Shown one piece after another: positions 1-9,946 of a stretch of 64,000 bases of DNA. The translations under genes and the position numbers were made by a program. This stretch comes from Burkholderia stabilis (GTDB lineage: Bacteria; Pseudomonadota; Gammaproteobacteria; Burkholderiales; Burkholderiaceae): contig NZ_CP016443.1 of NCBI RefSeq assembly GCF_001742165.1, positions 310,001 through 374,000 on the forward strand, given 5' to 3'. The notes under the pieces are model-generated. The model worked only from the letters and a program-made list of their open reading frames with translations, ran no database searches and was not told where the DNA came from. Within the stretch, counting starts at the first letter, position 1, and each line of letters starts with the position of its first letter.

Positions 1-108
1 CGCACGCTGATCGACGCGGTGCGCGACATCGCGCGATCCCGATTCGGCGATACGCGCCCGCACCGGTCGCCACGCGCCGCGCGCAAGCCGGCTCGCCGCG
101 ATCGTTGA
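1..108 (+). CDS. C-terminal end of an unidentified protein (cut by window edge)
   Basis: An open frame runs from base 1 to a TGA at 106-108 and gives the last 35 residues of a protein that begins outside the window. The tail is rich in Arg and Ala (ARKPARRDR at the end). The segment LIDAVRDIARSRF looks like the last helix of many regulators or enzymes, for example LysR-type regulators, but it is too short to assign. There is no homology-based call here; the frame and codon use (G/C third positions) support coding. Confidence 0.45.
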   Translation, partial: RTLIDAVRDIARSRFGDTRPHRSPRAARKPARRDR

Positions 109-235
109 GGCGCCGGACCGCACCGCACACCCGTCTCGATTCCTTTGCCTGCCGCCTGATTGGCCATTCGGTCAGTAGCGGTACTCGCGGCGCTTGGCAT
201 ATCGTATCGTTTTTGGTACGCTTGGTGACAAGACG

Positions 236-595
236 ATGGCGAGACAGCAAATCCAGGTCACGCTCGGCGTGCGGTTTTTCCGCACGGCGCGCGGTAACGA
301 GCCGGTGCGCGAATGGCTCAAGGCGCTCGGGCAAGTGGAGCGCAGGGTGATCGGCGAAGAGATCAAGACCGTTCAGCTGGGCTGGCCGCTCGGCATGCCG
401 CTGGTCCGGAAGATGGCGAAGGATCTATGGGAGATCCGCGTGATGCTGCCGGGGCGGAGCGCCCGCGTGCTGTTCACGGTCGTCGGCGACACGATGGTCC
501 TGCTGCACGGCTTCTTCAAGCAGTCGCGGGCCACGCCGTCGGACGATCTCGGCGTCACCGTCGCGCGGCTGAAAGCGCTGACGCACGCCATCTGA
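236..595 (+). CDS. HigB-like toxin, phage Gp49-like (DUF891) family
   Basis: This is a 119-residue basic protein of the RelE/HigB superfamily, expected to be a ribosome-dependent mRNA interferase. The family pattern is visible: a stretch with VREWLKAL near residues 26-33, then KDLWEIRV (about 63-70), the segment SARVLFTV, and LLHGFFKQS near the C-terminus, which holds the usual aromatic and basic residues. I chose the ATG at 236; an alternative in-frame start at 194 adds 14 residues without a better ribosome site. The gene is followed after 73 bp by a small XRE-type DNA-binding protein, the toxin-first order of higBA modules. The toxin is therefore probably kept silent by the downstream antitoxin. 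The family call is fairly secure; activity is inferred. Confidence 0.8.
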   Translation: MARQQIQVTLGVRFFRTARGNEPVREWLKALGQVERRVIGEEIKTVQLGWPLGMPLVRKMAKDLWEIRVMLPGRSARVLFTVVGDTMVLLHGFFKQSRATPSDDLGVTVARLKALTHAI

Positions 596-668
596 ATTTC
601 CCGGTTGCGCCGGAACGCGCCGTCGTCGACGGTCGGGCCGCCGGCAACGCCATGCATTGGAGTACGAC

Positions 669-965
669 ATGACGACCACGAACAACCCGCATATCGGCAG
701 CGACTTCGATACCTTCCTCGAAGAGGACGGCAATCTCGAAGCGGCCACCGCCACCGCGATCAAGCGCGTGATCGCGTGGCAGATCGGGCAGGAAATGAAG
801 GCGCAGCACATCACGAAAACCGCGATGGCCGCGCGGATGAAAACCAGCCGCGCCGCGCTCAACCGGCTGCTCGACGAAACCGACACGAGCCTCACGCTGG
901 CGACGCTCGCGAGCGCGGCCACCGCGCTCGGCAAACGGCTCAGCTTCGAGCTGGTGCCGGCCTGA
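669..965 (+). CDS. HigA-like XRE-family antitoxin
   Basis: This 98-residue protein has a helix-turn-helix in its second half: ITKTAMAARMKTSRAALNRLL (about residues 43-63) matches the XRE/HigA DNA-binding fold, and the last part (LATLASAATALGKRL) resembles the helix that follows it in HigA proteins. It should bind and neutralise the upstream toxin and repress the shared promoter. The ATG at 669 is preceded by GGAG (659-662) at 6-base spacing, so it is preferred to the in-frame TTG at 657. The N-terminal acidic segment (DFDTFLEEDG) is probably the toxin-binding part; that is inference. Confidence 0.8.
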   Translation: MTTTNNPHIGSDFDTFLEEDGNLEAATATAIKRVIAWQIGQEMKAQHITKTAMAARMKTSRAALNRLLDETDTSLTLATLASAATALGKRLSFELVPA

Positions 966-1093
966 CGGGCGCGAAGAAACGGCGCGCGGCCGGCTTGTCG
1001 CGATCGGCCGTGTGATGCGCAGCGGGCTGCGGCCGGCGTTTGCCGGTGCGTGGCCAAGAGCCGGCGGGTGTCGGCCTGCATGCGCAAACCGGG

Positions 1094-2367
1094 TCACTGA
1101 CGCGGCCCGGCCATCTGCAGATAAAGCAGCGCACCGCCCGCGAGCAGCAGCGGGCACAGCAAGTACCATCCGGTCGTCAGGAACAACCCGGCGACCGCGA
1201 CCAGCGAAATCCATGCGCAGCGGTAAGCGATGCCCCGCGCGGCAGCAACTTCAGCGCGGCGGCCGCGCCGAGCCCGTACACCATCACGAAACACCCGGAC
1301 GTGACGAGCACGAGCGGCTTCGGCCCGACGTCCGAGATCGTCGTCGCGGCCAGTGCAATGGCCGCGAGCACGGCGATCACGCCAAGGCTGCGGCGCGGGA
1401 CGCCGCCGACCTGGCTGCCTTGTGCGAGCCACGCAGGCAACGCGCCGTCGCGCCCGAGCGCCGCACCGAGCTTCGCGGCGCCTGCGAAATACGCGTTCAT
1501 CGTGCCGAGCGTGAGCAGCAGCGCGGCCGCGGCGGCCAGCACCTGCGCATGACCGCCGATGCCGCCTGCGATTAGTTCGGCGAGCGGCGCGCCCGATCCG
1601 CCCGCGGACGGCCCGAGCACCGTCACGCTCGCGGCAGCGACCGACAGGTACAGGAACCCGACCACCACGACCGCGATGCCGGCCGAGCGCGGCATGTCGT
1701 GCGCGGGCCGGCGGAATTCGGCGGCGAGATGCGTGATCGCTTCCCAGCCGGCGAAGCTCCACACGAGCAGCGCGGCGGCCTGGCCGACCGCGAGCCAGCC
1801 GTGCGGCGCGAACGGATGGAGGTTCGACGTGCGTGCATGCGGCGCCGACGCGAGCACCGCGGCGAGCAGCAGCATGACGAGCAGGGCCGACAACACGAGC
1901 TGCATGCGGCCCGATACGGTGACGCCGAATGCATTCGCCGCCGACACGGTCGCGATCAGCGCGGCGGCCGTGACGATGACCGTCGTGTGCCCGCCGCCCG
2001 TGACGGCCGCGACGTACGCGCCGCCGAACATCGCGGCGGCCGGCGCCCCGGCCGGCACTGCGAAGTAGAAGCACCAGCCGACGATCGCCGCCGCTTTCGG
2101 CCCGAACGCGCGCCGTGCGTAGGTCGATACGCCACCCGCGTCGGGATAGCGCGCGCCGAGTGCGGCGAAGGTGGCCGCGAGCGGCCCGGACAGCACGACG
2201 AGCGCGGCCCACGCGAGCAGCGATGCCGGGCCTGCAACCTCGGCGGCCAGCGCGGGCAACGCGATTACACCGGTGCCGAGCACCGCGCCGATATACAGCG
2301 CGGCGCCCTGGAAAATCGTCAGCGAGCCTGCGTGATGGGCGGCAGGCGAGTCGGCATGCGAGGGCAT
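1094..2367 (-). pseudogene. APC-superfamily amino-acid exporter (YjeH-like), frameshifted
   Basis: This is an integral membrane transporter resembling E. coli YjeH, an exporter of methionine and branched-chain amino acids. The N-terminal part (from MPSHADSP at 2367) has the APC signature GAVLGTGVIALPAL and the motif GARYPDAGGVSTY, then many hydrophobic helices. The reading frame from 2367 fails after KLLPRG (about 1235): it continues as non-membrane sequence to a stop at 1177. The missing last helices (WISLVAVAGLFL, YLLCPLLLAGGALLYL) appear in another frame ending at 1094. One extra base in the run of four C at 1233-1236 would restore a protein of about 424 residues, close to the usual family length. 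It is either a true one-base deletion or a sequencing error in a homopolymer. The gene is monocistronic and divergent from the TA pair. Confidence 0.75.
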
Positions 2368-2501
2368 GGGCAGCAGTCTCCGGAAGTCTTGTTATGGACG
2401 GGCGCGGGAATCCGCGCGGCCAATCGATCGATGCTACCCGAACGATGGCGACAGCGCGGCCCGGCGATCAGTAGTCTGTGCGGTACGCGTGTCAGTCGAT
2501 G

Positions 2502-5500
2502 TCAGCAGTAGCGCGCAAGGCGCAGGCGCGCATCCTCGCGCGCGGCGGGCGACAATTCGGGCGCATAGTGGAACGCACCCGACACGAGCGATGCGACGGG
2601 CACGCCGTCGCGGAACAGCACGCGATTGCCGGCCAGCGCCGGCACCTTGTCGCCGGGCAGCAGCGTGCCGGCGAGATTCAGCGGGTCGGCGCCCGTCACG
2701 CATACGTACTGCCCGTCGCCCGGTTGCCGCCGCAGTTCGCGCAGGATCGGGATCGCCTCGGGCAGCGCGAACTGCTCGCCCGCGAGCCCGGCGACGAAGC
2801 GTCCGCCGCGAATCTCGCCGCGCGCTTCGAGCCGTTGCAGCACGCGCACGAGTTCGCGCCAGCTCGGCAGCCAGTCGGCTTCGCGTTCGAGCAGCCGCCA
2901 GAACACGACGCCGTAACGACGCAGCAGCGTCCACGCGATGTGTTCGACCGCGTCGGGATCGGTCGCGGCCGGGCCGCGTTTCGGCATCGGCGCATCGTCC
3001 GATGGCGGCTGACGCTGCACGAGCGCCCAGCGGCCCGCGTCGTCCATCCCGCCGATCAGTGCGCCGCCACGCCGCGTGCGTGGCGCGTAGGTCGCGCTGC
3101 GCTTGACGGCCGGCTTCAGCAGCGCGCGCAGGCCCGCGTAGCTGTCCGCATTCACGAGGCCGGCCGACACGAGTTCGCCGAGCGCCTGTTCGAGTTCGAC
3201 GGGCAGCATGTGCAGGTCGTCGAGCAGCGCATCGAAGAACATCGCGCCATGGGCGGCGAGCGCATCGCGCACCTGCGTGGCGCGTGCGGACAGCGCCGGT
3301 TGCGCGTCGGGGTCGCGCAGCACCTGCCAGGCGGCGAGATGGCGGCGCGGCAGCAGCACGATCGGCGTCGTCTTCACGGGCGTGCCGGCCGCGCGCGCCG
3401 GCGCGCCGATGCGCGTCCACACGAGCTTGCCCGAGCGGCACAGCTCGTCGAGGCCGCCGGCCATATAGTCGGTGAGCCGCGCGGGCAGCAGCGCGTCTTC
3501 CCAGGCGCTCGCCGCGGCCTCGTAGCCTTCGAGCTGTTCGACGACCGCCGCGAGTGCATCGCGGCCCGAACCGCGCGTGTCGGGCGTCAGGTGTTGCCAG
3601 TGGAACAGGAAGCGCATGAAATCGGCGCGCTCGACCGGTTCGATCTCGCGGCGCAGCCGCTTCACCGTGTAGCGATGAATGCGGGCGAGCAGGTGGCGTT
3701 CGCACCATTCGTCCGTCGTCGTGCCCGGCGTGAACCGGCCGCGCATCACATAGCCTTCGCGCTCCAGCGCCGCGAGCGCTGTCGCGATCGACACAGGCGG
3801 CAGGCCGAGCGGTTGCGCGATCGCGTCGAGCGCAAGCGGCCCGAAACCGGTGAGCCGTGCGCGGATCACGTCGACGAGTGCGGCATCCGCTTCCCACTGC
3901 TGCGCGCAGGCGGCCGGCACCTTGAGCACCGGCGCCGTGCGTGCGTCGGGATGCAACGCGCGCATGCACACGAGCCGTTCGACCGGCACCCACAGCGCCG
4001 CGCCGCCCGGCGTGACGAGCTTCGTCGCGCGGCGGTTTTCCGCAAGCTCCGCGAGCCGTTCGGGCCAGCCTTCGTGCGCCTGTGCTTCGCTGTCGGCGAT
4101 GCACGCGAGCGTGAGCAGCGCGTCGTGCATTTCGTCGGCGTCGCGCACGAGCGGCCATGCTTCGTCGCGCACCGCATCGATCGCATCGGCGTCGAGCGCG
4201 CCGAGATCGTCGGCCGATTCGGGATCGCTCCAGCGGCGCGACTGCACGGCCTGCGTGCGACGCTCTTCGAGCGGCGCGTCGTCGAGGAACGCGTAAGGCT
4301 TTGCGTTCAGGATCTCGGCCGCGAGCGGCGACGGCGCGGGCAGGTCGCGCGCGACAAGTTCGATCGCGCCGCTTTCGATCCGGCGCAGCAACGCGAGCCA
4401 GCCATCGGTGTCCATCGCGTCGTGCAGGCAATCGTCGAGCGTCTGGTCGACGAGCGGGTGATGCGGAATCTCGCGCTCGCCGACGATGTTCTCGAGGCAC
4501 GCGACCTGGTCCGGAAAGACGGTCGCGAGCAGATCCTCGCTCTTCATCCGCTGCAGTTGCGGCGCGGTGCGCCGGCCGCCGGTGAAGCGCGGCAGCGCAA
4601 GCGCGGTCGTCGCGTTCCAGCGCCAGCGCACGCCGAACATCGGTGCGTCGAGCAGCGCCTGCACCAGCACGTGCTCGGCGCTGGCCGAACGCAGGTAGCG
4701 CCACACTTCATCGAGCGCGAAGCTGTGCGCGAGCGACAGCGACAGGATGATCGCGTCGTCGGTCGCGGCGGCCTGCAGCTCGAAGTTGAAACTGCGGCAG
4801 AAACGCTTGCGCAGCGCGAGCCCCCATGCGCGATTGATGCGGCTGCCGAACGGCGAATGGATCACGAGCTGCGTGCCGCCCGATTCGTCGAAGAAGCGCT
4901 CCATCACGAGCGTGTCCTGCGTCGGCAGCGCGCCGAGCGCGGCGCGCGTGCGGGCGAGGTAGTCGACGATCTGGCGCGCGGCGTCGGGCGACAGGTGAAG
5001 CTCGTCGACGAGCCAGCGCAACGCCGGTGCGAGGCGGCTTTCGGCGGGAGCGATCGCGGTGCCGGTGTCGGCGCCTGCGTTGGTCGCCACGTCGGTCGCG
5101 GCACGAGCGCCCGCACGCTTGCGTTTGCTGCCGGCATCCGCGTGCCGGTCGCCTTCGGCGAGCAGCCCGTCGAGCCGCGCGCGCAGCCGGCCAACCGCCG
5201 CCGACAGCTCGTCGCTGCGCCCCGGCGCCTCGCCGATCCAGAACGGAATGTTCGGCGACTGGCCCTGCGCGTCCTCGACGCGCACGCGGCCCGTTTCCAC
5301 GCGAATGATCCGGTACGACTGGTTGCCGAGCTGGAACACGTCGCCGGCCAGGCTCTCGATCGCGAAATCCTCGTTGACGGTGCCGACCTGGATGCCCTGC
5401 GGTTCGAGCAGCACCGCGTAGTCGGCCATGTCGGGGATCGTGCCACCCGATGTGGTCGCGGTCATCATCGCGTTGCGGCGCCCGCGCACCGTGCCGCCGA

Positions 5501-6959
5501 CCACGTCGCGATGCAGGTAGGCGCCGCGCATGCCGCGGCGGCTCGTGAAGCCTTCGGCAAGCATCTTCATCACTTCGTCGAAGCGCTCGCGCGACAGGCG
5601 CGCGTACGGCGCCGCGCGCGTGAAGCTCGCGTACAGCGCGTCCTCCTGCCATTCCGCACACGCGACTTCGGCGACGATCTGCTGCGCGAGCACGTCGAGC
5701 GGCGCTTCGGGAAGGCGCAAGGCGTCGAGTTCGCCGCGTTGCACGCAATCGAGCAGCGCCGCGCATTCGACGAGTTCGTCGCGCGACAGCGGGAACAGCC
5801 GGCCTTTCGGGATGCCGCCGACATGGTGCCCCGAACGGCCGACGCGCTGCAGGAACGGCGCGATCCCGCGCGGCGAGCCGACCTGGCACACGAGATCGAC
5901 GTCGCCGATGTCGATGCCGAGTTCGAGCGACGCGGTCGCGACGAGCAGCTTCAGTTCGCCGCGTTTCAGGCGCTGCTCGGCATCGAAGCGGTGCTCCTTC
6001 GCGAGACTGCCGTGATGCGCGGCGATCGCCTCCTTGCCTAGCCGGTCGGCGAGATGGCGTGTCATGCGCTCGGCGGTGCGCCGCGTGTTGACGAACACCA
6101 GCGTCGTGCGATGCGCGGCCGCGAGCCCGGCGATCCGGTCGTAGATCTGTTCCCACACGTCGGTCGCCATCACCGGTTCGAGCGGCACGTTCGGCAGTTC
6201 GAGCGCGAGGTCGCGCTCGCGCGCGTGGCCCGTGTCGACGATCGTGCAGTCGCGCGGCGCATCGGCCGGGCCGCCGACCAGGAAGCGCGCGACCGCATCG
6301 ATCGGCTTTTGCGTCGCCGACAGCCCGATGCGCGGCAGCGCGCGCCCGGCCAGCGCGTCGAGACGTTCGAGCGACAGCGCGAGATGACTGCCGCGCTTGG
6401 ACGACGCGAGCGCGTGGATCTCGTCGACGATGACCGAGCGCACGTTCGACAGCATCTGCCGGCCCGATGTGGACGACAGCAGCACGTACAGCGATTCGGG
6501 CGTCGTGACGAGGATGTGCGGCGCGCGCTTGCGCAGCGCGGCGCGCTCGGCCTGCGTCGTGTCGCCGGTGCGTACGGCCGTGCGGATCGCCGGCACCGGC
6601 AGGCCGAGTTGCGCGAGCGATTCGGCGATGCCGGCGAGCGGCGCATCGAGGTTCACGTGGATGTCGTTCGACAGCGCCTTCAGCGGCGAGACGTACACGA
6701 CGAGTGTTGCGTCGGGCAGCGTGCCGTCATGCGACAGCGCATCGCGCACCAGATCGTCCAGCGCGCACAGGAACGCGGTGAGCGTCTTGCCCGAGCCCGT
6801 CGGCGCGGCGACGAGCGTCGACCGGCCGGCCTTGATGTGCGGCCACGCGAGCGCCTGCGCGCCGGTCGGCGCGGCGAACGTGCGGCTGAACCACGCGGCG
6901 ACGGCTGGGTGGAACACGTCGAGCGCACGGGCGGCGGGGCGGGTAGCGGTGACGTCCAT
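2502..6959 (-). CDS. lhr: Large ATP-dependent helicase Lhr
   Basis: This 1485-residue superfamily 2 nucleic-acid helicase is close in length to E. coli Lhr (1538). The ATPase core is clear: Q-motif-like start, Walker A APTGSGKT at residues 52-59, motif Ia SPLKALSND, motif Ib TTPESLY, DEIH box at 179-182, motif III SAT at 214-216. The second RecA domain carries FVNTRRTAE and later [10 protein letters not shown]. The long C-terminal half is typical of full-length Lhr, which in E. coli and Pseudomonas also includes a uracil-DNA glycosylase-type extension. Lhr is a 3'-5' helicase implicated in DNA repair. It is preceded by a 220-bp gap and appears monocistronic. The plus strand opposite it holds a false 1187-residue open frame produced by high GC. 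Confidence 0.93.
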   Translation of the reverse strand: MDVTATRPAARALDVFHPAVAAWFSRTFAAPTGAQALAWPHIKAGRSTLVAAPTGSGKTLTAFLCALDDLVRDALSHDGTLPDATLVVYVSPLKALSNDIHVNLDAPLAGIAESLAQLGLPVPAIRTAVRTGDTTQAERAALRKRAPHILVTTPESLYVLLSSTSGRQMLSNVRSVIVDEIHALASSKRGSHLALSLERLDALAGRALPRIGLSATQKPIDAVARFLVGGPADAPRDCTIVDTGHARERDLALELPNVPLEPVMATDVWEQIYDRIAGLAAAHRTTLVFVNTRRTAERMTRHLADRLGKEAIAAHHGSLAKEHRFDAEQRLKRGELKLLVATASLELGIDIGDVDLVCQVGSPRGIAPFLQRVGRSGHHVGGIPKGRLFPLSRDELVECAALLDCVQRGELDALRLPEAPLDVLAQQIVAEVACAEWQEDALYASFTRAAPYARLSRERFDEVMKMLAEGFTSRRGMRGAYLHRDVVGGTVRGRRNAMMTATTSGGTIPDMADYAVLLEPQGIQVGTVNEDFAIESLAGDVFQLGNQSYRIIRVETGRVRVEDAQGQSPNIPFWIGEAPGRSDELSAAVGRLRARLDGLLAEGDRHADAGSKRKRAGARAATDVATNAGADTGTAIAPAESRLAPALRWLVDELHLSPDAARQIVDYLARTRAALGALPTQDTLVMERFFDESGGTQLVIHSPFGSRINRAWGLALRKRFCRSFNFELQAAATDDAIILSLSLAHSFALDEVWRYLRSASAEHVLVQALLDAPMFGVRWRWNATTALALPRFTGGRRTAPQLQRMKSEDLLATVFPDQVACLENIVGEREIPHHPLVDQTLDDCLHDAMDTDGWLALLRRIESGAIELVARDLPAPSPLAAEILNAKPYAFLDDAPLEERRTQAVQSRRWSDPESADDLGALDADAIDAVRDEAWPLVRDADEMHDALLTLACIADSEAQAHEGWPERLAELAENRRATKLVTPGGAALWVPVERLVCMRALHPDARTAPVLKVPAACAQQWEADAALVDVIRARLTGFGPLALDAIAQPLGLPPVSIATALAALEREGYVMRGRFTPGTTTDEWCERHLLARIHRYTVKRLRREIEPVERADFMRFLFHWQHLTPDTRGSGRDALAAVVEQLEGYEAAASAWEDALLPARLTDYMAGGLDELCRSGKLVWTRIGAPARAAGTPVKTTPIVLLPRRHLAAWQVLRDPDAQPALSARATQVRDALAAHGAMFFDALLDDLHMLPVELEQALGELVSAGLVNADSYAGLRALLKPAVKRSATYAPRTRRGGALIGGMDDAGRWALVQRQPPSDDAPMPKRGPAATDPDAVEHIAWTLLRRYGVVFWRLLEREADWLPSWRELVRVLQRLEARGEIRGGRFVAGLAGEQFALPEAIPILRELRRQPGDGQYVCVTGADPLNLAGTLLPGDKVPALAGNRVLFRDGVPVASLVSGAFHYAPELSPAAREDARLRLARYC

Positions 6960-7179
6960 CGGAGCGTTGAAATGGGGTGCGAGCGCACGGACGGATCGCG
7001 CGCGAATCGAATCGTCAGTGTGCCAGACGTCGCGTGTGCGTGCCGGGCATTGCGTGCCGCTCGGGCACGCGTATCGACACGTCAGATGAGGCCGCGCACG
7101 AAACTTTCAATGGACGTGACGGATGTGCGCGCAGCACCCGATGCCGCATTGAACCGCGACACCGTGTGACGACACGCGA

Positions 7180-7704
7180 CTACACGCGATGCAGCCAGCC
7201 GAGCCAGTGTTCGAGCAGCGGCGCGCGTGTCCACAGCGATTGCGCGAGCCACAGTGTGCCGCCCCAGGCGGCGCCCACGATGATGAGATCGCAATGTCCG
7301 CTGTTCCACAGGTTGAGCGAGTGACGCCGCCAGATCCACGGCACGCCGAGCGGATTCGGCCAGTCGGCGAGCAGGTGCATCACGCCGCCGCAGGCGAAGC
7401 CGAACAACGGCGCGGCCCACAGCGGATGCGGATGATGCGTGAGCCCGTGCCACCCGAGCGCGAGCAGCGCGATCCAGCCGATGCCCCAGTGCGTGATGGT
7501 GCGATGCGTGATCCACAGGCGGCGCTTGCGGCTCCACCACGCGACTTCGAGCCAGTCGGGCGCGGTGCCGCCCGCGACGCCGGCCGCGAACGCGGCGAGC
7601 AGGCCCGCGTGCCACGGGCCGGTTGCGCCGGTCTGCGCGACGAGAACGGCGGCGGCGACGCCGGCCGCGAAGCCGGACGCATGATGCGCATTGTGTGATG
7701 CCAT
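7180..7704 (-). CDS. YdjM/DUF457-family membrane-bound predicted metal-dependent hydrolase
   Basis: This 174-residue protein has about four hydrophobic segments and conserved polar residues of the DUF457 (YdjM) family: HHASG near the start, the pair APDWLE, HRTITHW (about residues 67-73), GGVMHLLADW and GVPWIWRR. In this family the His and Asp residues are thought to bind metal near the membrane. The best-known member, E. coli YdjM, is an SOS-controlled inner-membrane protein of unknown substrate; I see no LexA box here. The start ATG at 7704 has only a weak ribosome site. It lies between lhr and ggt without operon partners. Confidence 0.8.
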   Translation of the reverse strand: MASHNAHHASGFAAGVAAAVLVAQTGATGPWHAGLLAAFAAGVAGGTAPDWLEVAWWSRKRRLWITHRTITHWGIGWIALLALGWHGLTHHPHPLWAAPLFGFACGGVMHLLADWPNPLGVPWIWRRHSLNLWNSGHCDLIIVGAAWGGTLWLAQSLWTRAPLLEHWLGWLHRV

Positions 7705-8093
7705 AGGGAGCGAGACGAAGAAACGTGAAGCGGCGCGTGAATGAAAATGATGCGGCGCGAAAGCGGGGCGCTATCTTCTCAGATCGCACTGCGCCGCGGG
7801 TGGTTCGCGCGCAGATTTTTTTGCATGCGGCACGGCGCGCAGTGCGATTCGCAACTTTCCGTTTTGTGCGTTGCGTGATGACGCGCGCCGCGTGCAATTT
7901 CGACCGATCCGCATGCGTGTATCGGCACGACTGCGTGACCGGACGCACACAACGCCGACAATCGGCACGCTTTCGTGGCGCGCCGCGTGTTCGACCCTTT
8001 TTGTCCCCCTATACTACGAAACCGGTATGTGGCCGCAGGCGCGCCAGCGGCTATAAGCGGATCAGGTGCTTTTCCAGCCTGAAGGAGATCCAC
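7705..8093. other. Divergent intergenic region between the DUF457 gene and ggt
   Basis: This is a gap of about 390 bp with no convincing gene. It should hold the promoters for both divergent genes. A run CCCCCTATACTACG near 8010 could contain a -10 element for ggt, but I cannot assign start sites. Confidence 0.4.
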
Positions 8094-8111
8094 ATGGGGG
8101 ACATGCAATGA
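8094..8111 (+). CDS. Five-codon minicistron overlapping the ggt start
   Basis: The best ribosome site in front of ggt, GAAGGAG at 8081-8087, is spaced for the ATG at 8094 and not for the ggt start. That ATG opens a frame of only M-G-D-M-Q and then stops at TGA 8109-8111, which overlaps the ggt ATG (ATGA). This looks like a leader that delivers ribosomes to ggt by translational coupling. It could also be chance, with ggt initiating alone from the weaker GGGGGA at 8096-8101. Confidence 0.35.
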   Translation: MGDMQ

Positions 8112-9829
8112 CTACGCTGAATCGCTTCAAATCATCCGCTGTCGTGCTCGCGACGGTGGCCGGCATCGGGTTCCTGCCGAACGCGCCCGCGTATGCGAAA
8201 GGGCCGCAACCGGCGGTCCTGACGAGCTCGGCGGTCGCGGTGGCCGACAAGTACAGCGCGGATGCCGCGGAGCGGATCTTCAAGGAAGGCGGCAACGCGA
8301 TCGACGCGGCCGTCGCGATCGCCTTCACGCTCGCCGTGACCTACCCCGAAGCCGGCAACATCGGCGGCGGCGGTTTCATGACGATCTACAAGGACGGCAA
8401 ACCGTACTTCATCGACTATCGCGAGCGCGCGCCGCTCGCCGCGACGAAGGACATGTATCTCGACAAGGACGGCAACGTCGTCAAGGGCATGAGCCTGTAC
8501 GGTCCGCGCGCGGTCGGCGTGCCGGGCACGGTCGCGGGGATGTGGGAAGCGCAGAAGCGCTTCGGCAAACTGAAGTGGAAGCAGGTGCTCGCGCCGGCGA
8601 TCCACTATGCGCGCGACGGCTTCCTCGTCGACGAGCAACTGGCGCAGCGCGGCGTCGACGCATCGAAGGAATTCGGCGGCAAGACCAACTTCGACAAATA
8701 CTTCTCCGGGTTGAAGGCGGGCGTGAACTTCAAGCAACCCGATCTCGCCGACGTGCTGACGCGCATCGCGAACGACGGTGCGGAAGGGTTCTACAAGGGC
8801 AAGACGGCCGAGCTGATCGCCGCGTCGATGAAGACCGGCGACGGCAACGGGCTGATCACCACCGAGGATCTCGCGCAGTACCGCGCGGTGTGGCGCCAGC
8901 CGGTGCAGGCGAAGTGGAACGGCTATGACGTGATCACCGCGCCACCCCCGAGCTCGGGCGGTATCGGCCTCGTGCAGTTGCTGAAGATGAAGGCCGACCT
9001 CAAGCAGGACTTCGAGGGCGTGAAGCTCAACTCGCCGCAATACATCCACCTCGTCGCGGAAATCGAGAAGCGCGTGTTCGCCGATCGCGCGCAGTATCTG
9101 GGCGATCCGGATTTCTACAAGGTGCCGATCGCGCAGCTGACCAACGACGCGTACATCGCGAAGCGCGCGGCCGAGGTCAACCCGAAGGAGCCGTCGGATA
9201 CCAAGAGCGTGCAGCCGGGCCTCGGCACGACGATGCCGGAGAAGGCCGAAACGACGCACTTCTCGGTGGTCGACAAGTGGGGCAACGCGGTGTCGAACAC
9301 GTACACGATCAACGGCTATTTCGGCTCGGGCGTGATCGCCGACGGCACGGGCATCGTGCTGAACGACGAGATGGACGATTTCTCCGCGAAGCCGGGCGTC
9401 GCGAACATGTTCGGCGTGGTCGGCAGTGACGCGAACGCGATCGAACCGAAGAAGCGCCCGCTGTCGTCGATGTCGCCGACGATCATGACCCGCGACGGCA
9501 AGGTATCGCTCGTGATCGGCACGCCGGGCGGCTCGCGCATCTTCACGTCGATCTTCCAGGTGATCAACAACATCTACGACTTCAAGATGCCGTTGAAGGA
9601 AGCCGTCGGCGCGATGCGCTTCCATCATCAGCTGCTGCCGCCGAACACGATCTTCTGGGAGCCGTACCACCCGATCGAAGGCGAACTCGCGAAGCAGATC
9701 GAGGCACGCGGCTACACGCTGAAGGGGCAGGATTTCAGCGGCGATATCCAGGTAATCAAGATCGACGGCAAGACGCCTGAAGCGATGGCCGATCCGCGCG
9801 GGCGGGGGGTGACGCGGATCATTCATTGA
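8108..9829 (+). CDS. ggt: Periplasmic gamma-glutamyltransferase
   Basis: Gamma-glutamyltransferase cleaves and transfers the gamma-glutamyl group of glutathione and related compounds in the periplasm. The protein is 573 residues with a Sec signal peptide (about residues 1-30, ending PAYA-KG). The precursor self-cleaves into large and small subunits before the nucleophile Thr382, the first T of TTHFSVVD, which is in the usual position. Other hallmarks are GNIGGGGFMT, the arginine of YRERAP, GYFGSGV, PLSSMSPT and GTPGGSRIF, the last two forming the glutamyl-binding and oxyanion regions. The ATG at 8108 is chosen because it gives the signal peptide directly; a longer frame from 8066 would bury it. 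The gene is followed by a strong terminator. Confidence 0.95.
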   Translation: MTTLNRFKSSAVVLATVAGIGFLPNAPAYAKGPQPAVLTSSAVAVADKYSADAAERIFKEGGNAIDAAVAIAFTLAVTYPEAGNIGGGGFMTIYKDGKPYFIDYRERAPLAATKDMYLDKDGNVVKGMSLYGPRAVGVPGTVAGMWEAQKRFGKLKWKQVLAPAIHYARDGFLVDEQLAQRGVDASKEFGGKTNFDKYFSGLKAGVNFKQPDLADVLTRIANDGAEGFYKGKTAELIAASMKTGDGNGLITTEDLAQYRAVWRQPVQAKWNGYDVITAPPPSSGGIGLVQLLKMKADLKQDFEGVKLNSPQYIHLVAEIEKRVFADRAQYLGDPDFYKVPIAQLTNDAYIAKRAAEVNPKEPSDTKSVQPGLGTTMPEKAETTHFSVVDKWGNAVSNTYTINGYFGSGVIADGTGIVLNDEMDDFSAKPGVANMFGVVGSDANAIEPKKRPLSSMSPTIMTRDGKVSLVIGTPGGSRIFTSIFQVINNIYDFKMPLKEAVGAMRFHHQLLPPNTIFWEPYHPIEGELAKQIEARGYTLKGQDFSGDIQVIKIDGKTPEAMADPRGRGVTRIIH

Positions 9830-9884
9830 CGCTGAAGTTGACGCGAAGTGACGCGTGCGCGCTCGCGACAGCGGCCGCGCACGC

Positions 9885-9920
9885 CGTTCCGCAGCTTCGG
9901 CTGCGGAACGCTTTTTCTTT
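9885..9920 (+). terminator. Rho-independent terminator of ggt
   Basis: A perfect 10-bp stem (CGTTCCGCAG, 9885-9894, with CTGCGGAACG, 9901-9910) closes a CTTCGG loop, the very stable UUCG type, and is followed by CTTTTTCTTTT. It also lies just past the 3' end of the minus-strand hydrolase gene. Confidence 0.9.
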
Positions 9921-9946
9921 TGGATCGCGCGTGCGACGAAACGCGT

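Noticed and set aside
2478..6041. 1187-residue open frame on the plus strand opposite lhr
   Set aside because: It is Arg/His/Ala-rich without domain likeness and lies fully opposite a gene with clear helicase motifs; it is a GC-rich antisense artefact.
8132..9826. 564-residue minus-strand frame opposite ggt
   Set aside because: It is the antisense shadow of a secure gene.
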